Origin: CAYUVF01 sp964448045
Lineage (GTDB): Bacteria; Bacteroidota; Rhodothermia; Rhodothermales; Salinibacteraceae
Assembly: GCA_964448045.1 (NCBI GenBank)
Contig: CAYUVF010000101.1
Span: forward strand, 1 to 6,480
DNA length: 6,480 nt
Direction: 5' to 3'
The first letter of the stretch is position 1. Every line of letters begins with the position of its first letter. Both the position numbers and the translations under genes were made by a program. The notes below the pieces were generated by a model, which saw only the letters and a list, made by a program, of their open reading frames with translations, searched no databases and was not told the DNA's origin. Below, piece by piece: positions 5,550 to 6,480 of the stretch.

Positions 5550-6480
5550 ATGACGATGCGACGCTCCTCTTTTTCCTTTTCCGTACTTCTCCTGCTGGTG
5601 GCCGGCCTCCTCGGGACAGCGCCCGCCACTGCTCAATCGCCCGCAGCTGGATCGGACGACATTCTGATCCGGAACGGCACCGTGCTCACCATCACCAACG
5701 GCGTCAAAGAGAACACGGACGTGCTGGTGCGCGATGGCACAATCGCCGAGATCGGGCAAAACCTCAGCGCGCCGAGCGGGGTGGAGACCTACGACGCCAG
5801 CGGCATGTACGTAATGCCCGGCATCATCGACGCGCACTCGCACATCGCCATCAGCAACGTGAACGAGGCGACGAACCCCGTCACCGCCGAGGTGGGCGTG
5901 GGCGACGTGCTCGACCCATTCGAAATTGAGATCTACCGTGCGCTCGCCGGCGGCGTGACCGTCTCGCACGTGATGCACGGATCGGCCAACCCGATCGGCG
6001 GGCAGAACGAGACGATTAAGCACCGCTACGGCGAGACCGACCCCGACGCGCTGCGGATGGCGGGCGCGCCGCGCACAATCAAGTTTGCCCTCGGCGAAAA
6101 CCCGACGCGCGTGCACGGCGAGCGGAGCGGCATTCAGCCCGCCACGCGCATGGGCGTCGAGCAGGTAATCCGCAGCGCGCTCGAAGAGGCCCGGCGCTAC
6201 GCCGAGGCCAAACGCGCCTACGAGCGCGGCGAGCGCGCCGTGCCGCCGCCCCACAGCGAACGGCTCGAAGTGCTTGCCGGCATCTTGAGCGGCGACGTGA
6301 TCGTGCACTGCCACTCCTACCGCGCCGACGAAATCCTCATGCTCATGGACGTGCTCGAGGACTTCGGCGTCGAAAACGTCGTCTTCCAGCACGTGAACGA
6401 AGGCTTCAAGGTCGCCCCCGAGCTCGCCGCCTTCGGCGCGGGCGCCTCCGTCTTCGCCGACTGGTGGGCCTACAAGTTCG
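5550..6480 (+). CDS. Exported metal-dependent amidohydrolase (imidazolonepropionase-like), 3'-truncated
   Basis: The frame opens at ATG 5550 and stays open to the window end, giving 310 codons; family members are usually about 430-460 residues. The signal peptide is MTMRRSSFSFS, a Leu/Val core and TAPATA|QS, cleaved near residue 28 (M3 is an alternative start). Then come the N-terminal sandwich (ILIRNGTVLTITNGVKENTD, VLVRDGTIAEIG) and the barrel. Metal-binding features are intact as far as covered: MPGIIDAHSH (H96, H98), the TIKFALGENP motif (K178, the probable carboxylated bridging lysine), VIVHCHSYRADE (H253, H255) and VVFQHVNEGF (H281). The last ligand, an Asp near the C-terminus, is beyond the window. 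The family (COG1228-type) hydrolyses cyclic amides, dipeptides or related C-N bonds; the substrate here is unknown. It follows the metal-less paralogue by 41 bases, so an operon and a joint role are likely. Confidence 0.9.
   Translation, partial: MTMRRSSFSFSVLLLLVAGLLGTAPATAQSPAAGSDDILIRNGTVLTITNGVKENTDVLVRDGTIAEIGQNLSAPSGVETYDASGMYVMPGIIDAHSHIAISNVNEATNPVTAEVGVGDVLDPFEIEIYRALAGGVTVSHVMHGSANPIGGQNETIKHRYGETDPDALRMAGAPRTIKFALGENPTRVHGERSGIQPATRMGVEQVIRSALEEARRYAEAKRAYERGERAVPPPHSERLEVLAGILSGDVIVHCHSYRADEILMLMDVLEDFGVENVVFQHVNEGFKVAPELAAFGAGASVFADWWAYKF

Noticed and set aside
5220..6392. Minus-strand open frame of about 390 codons across both amidohydrolases
   Set aside because: It is antisense to two well-supported genes, crosses their boundary, and has no recognisable motif.
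1..6480. CRISPR array, phage, toxin-antitoxin or defence island
   Set aside because: There are no regularly spaced repeats, integrase, transposase gene or paired small genes; the five genes are metabolic, AAA, PH-domain and hydrolase types.

Overview
The window is GC-rich bacterial DNA carrying five protein genes, all on the + strand; the first and last are cut by the window edges. None of the starts has a purine-rich Shine-Dalgarno sequence; each is preceded by pyrimidine-rich or mixed bases, as is usual in Bacteroidota and relatives. Together with the archaeal-type class I aldolase, many acidic residues and paired exported amidohydrolases, this suggests a member of the Rhodothermota/Bacteroidota (Salinibacter or Rhodothermus-like). 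That placement is inference from style, not a marker gene.

Layout: (1) 1-738, the C-terminal two thirds of a class I fructose-1,6-bisphosphate aldolase (fbaB). (2) 739-1042, a 304-base gap with an AT-rich tandem 10-bp repeat, a foldable stretch that includes a C(UUCG)G hairpin, and a strong intrinsic terminator ending near 940. (3) 1043-2860, a 605-residue AAA ATPase with a C-terminal AAA module and an N-terminal half that looks like a second P-loop domain without Walker A. (4) 2861-3006, a palindromic, MITE-like intergenic repeat with perfect 12-bp terminal inverted repeats, starting directly after the ATPase stop. (5) 3038-3601, a small membrane protein with a bacterial PH domain (YdbS/YdbT-like). 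(6) 3706-5508 and 5550-end, two exported amidohydrolase-superfamily proteins in probable operon. The first has lost the metal-binding residues that can be compared; the second keeps them.

How the genes work together: the aldolase is glycolysis/gluconeogenesis and closes the unit upstream. The ATPase and PH-domain gene are separated by the repeat element, so cotranscription is uncertain. The two amidohydrolases are 41 bases apart, both have signal peptides, and probably act together in the periplasm or at the envelope; their substrate cannot be told from the sequence.

I do not see a clear defence system, CRISPR array, phage or unprecedented multi-gene system. The points most worth a second look are the metal-less/metal-bearing amidohydrolase pair, the palindromic element at 2861-3006, the structured RNA plus terminator at about 813-940, and the sensor-1 substitution and degenerate N-terminal half of the AAA ATPase.
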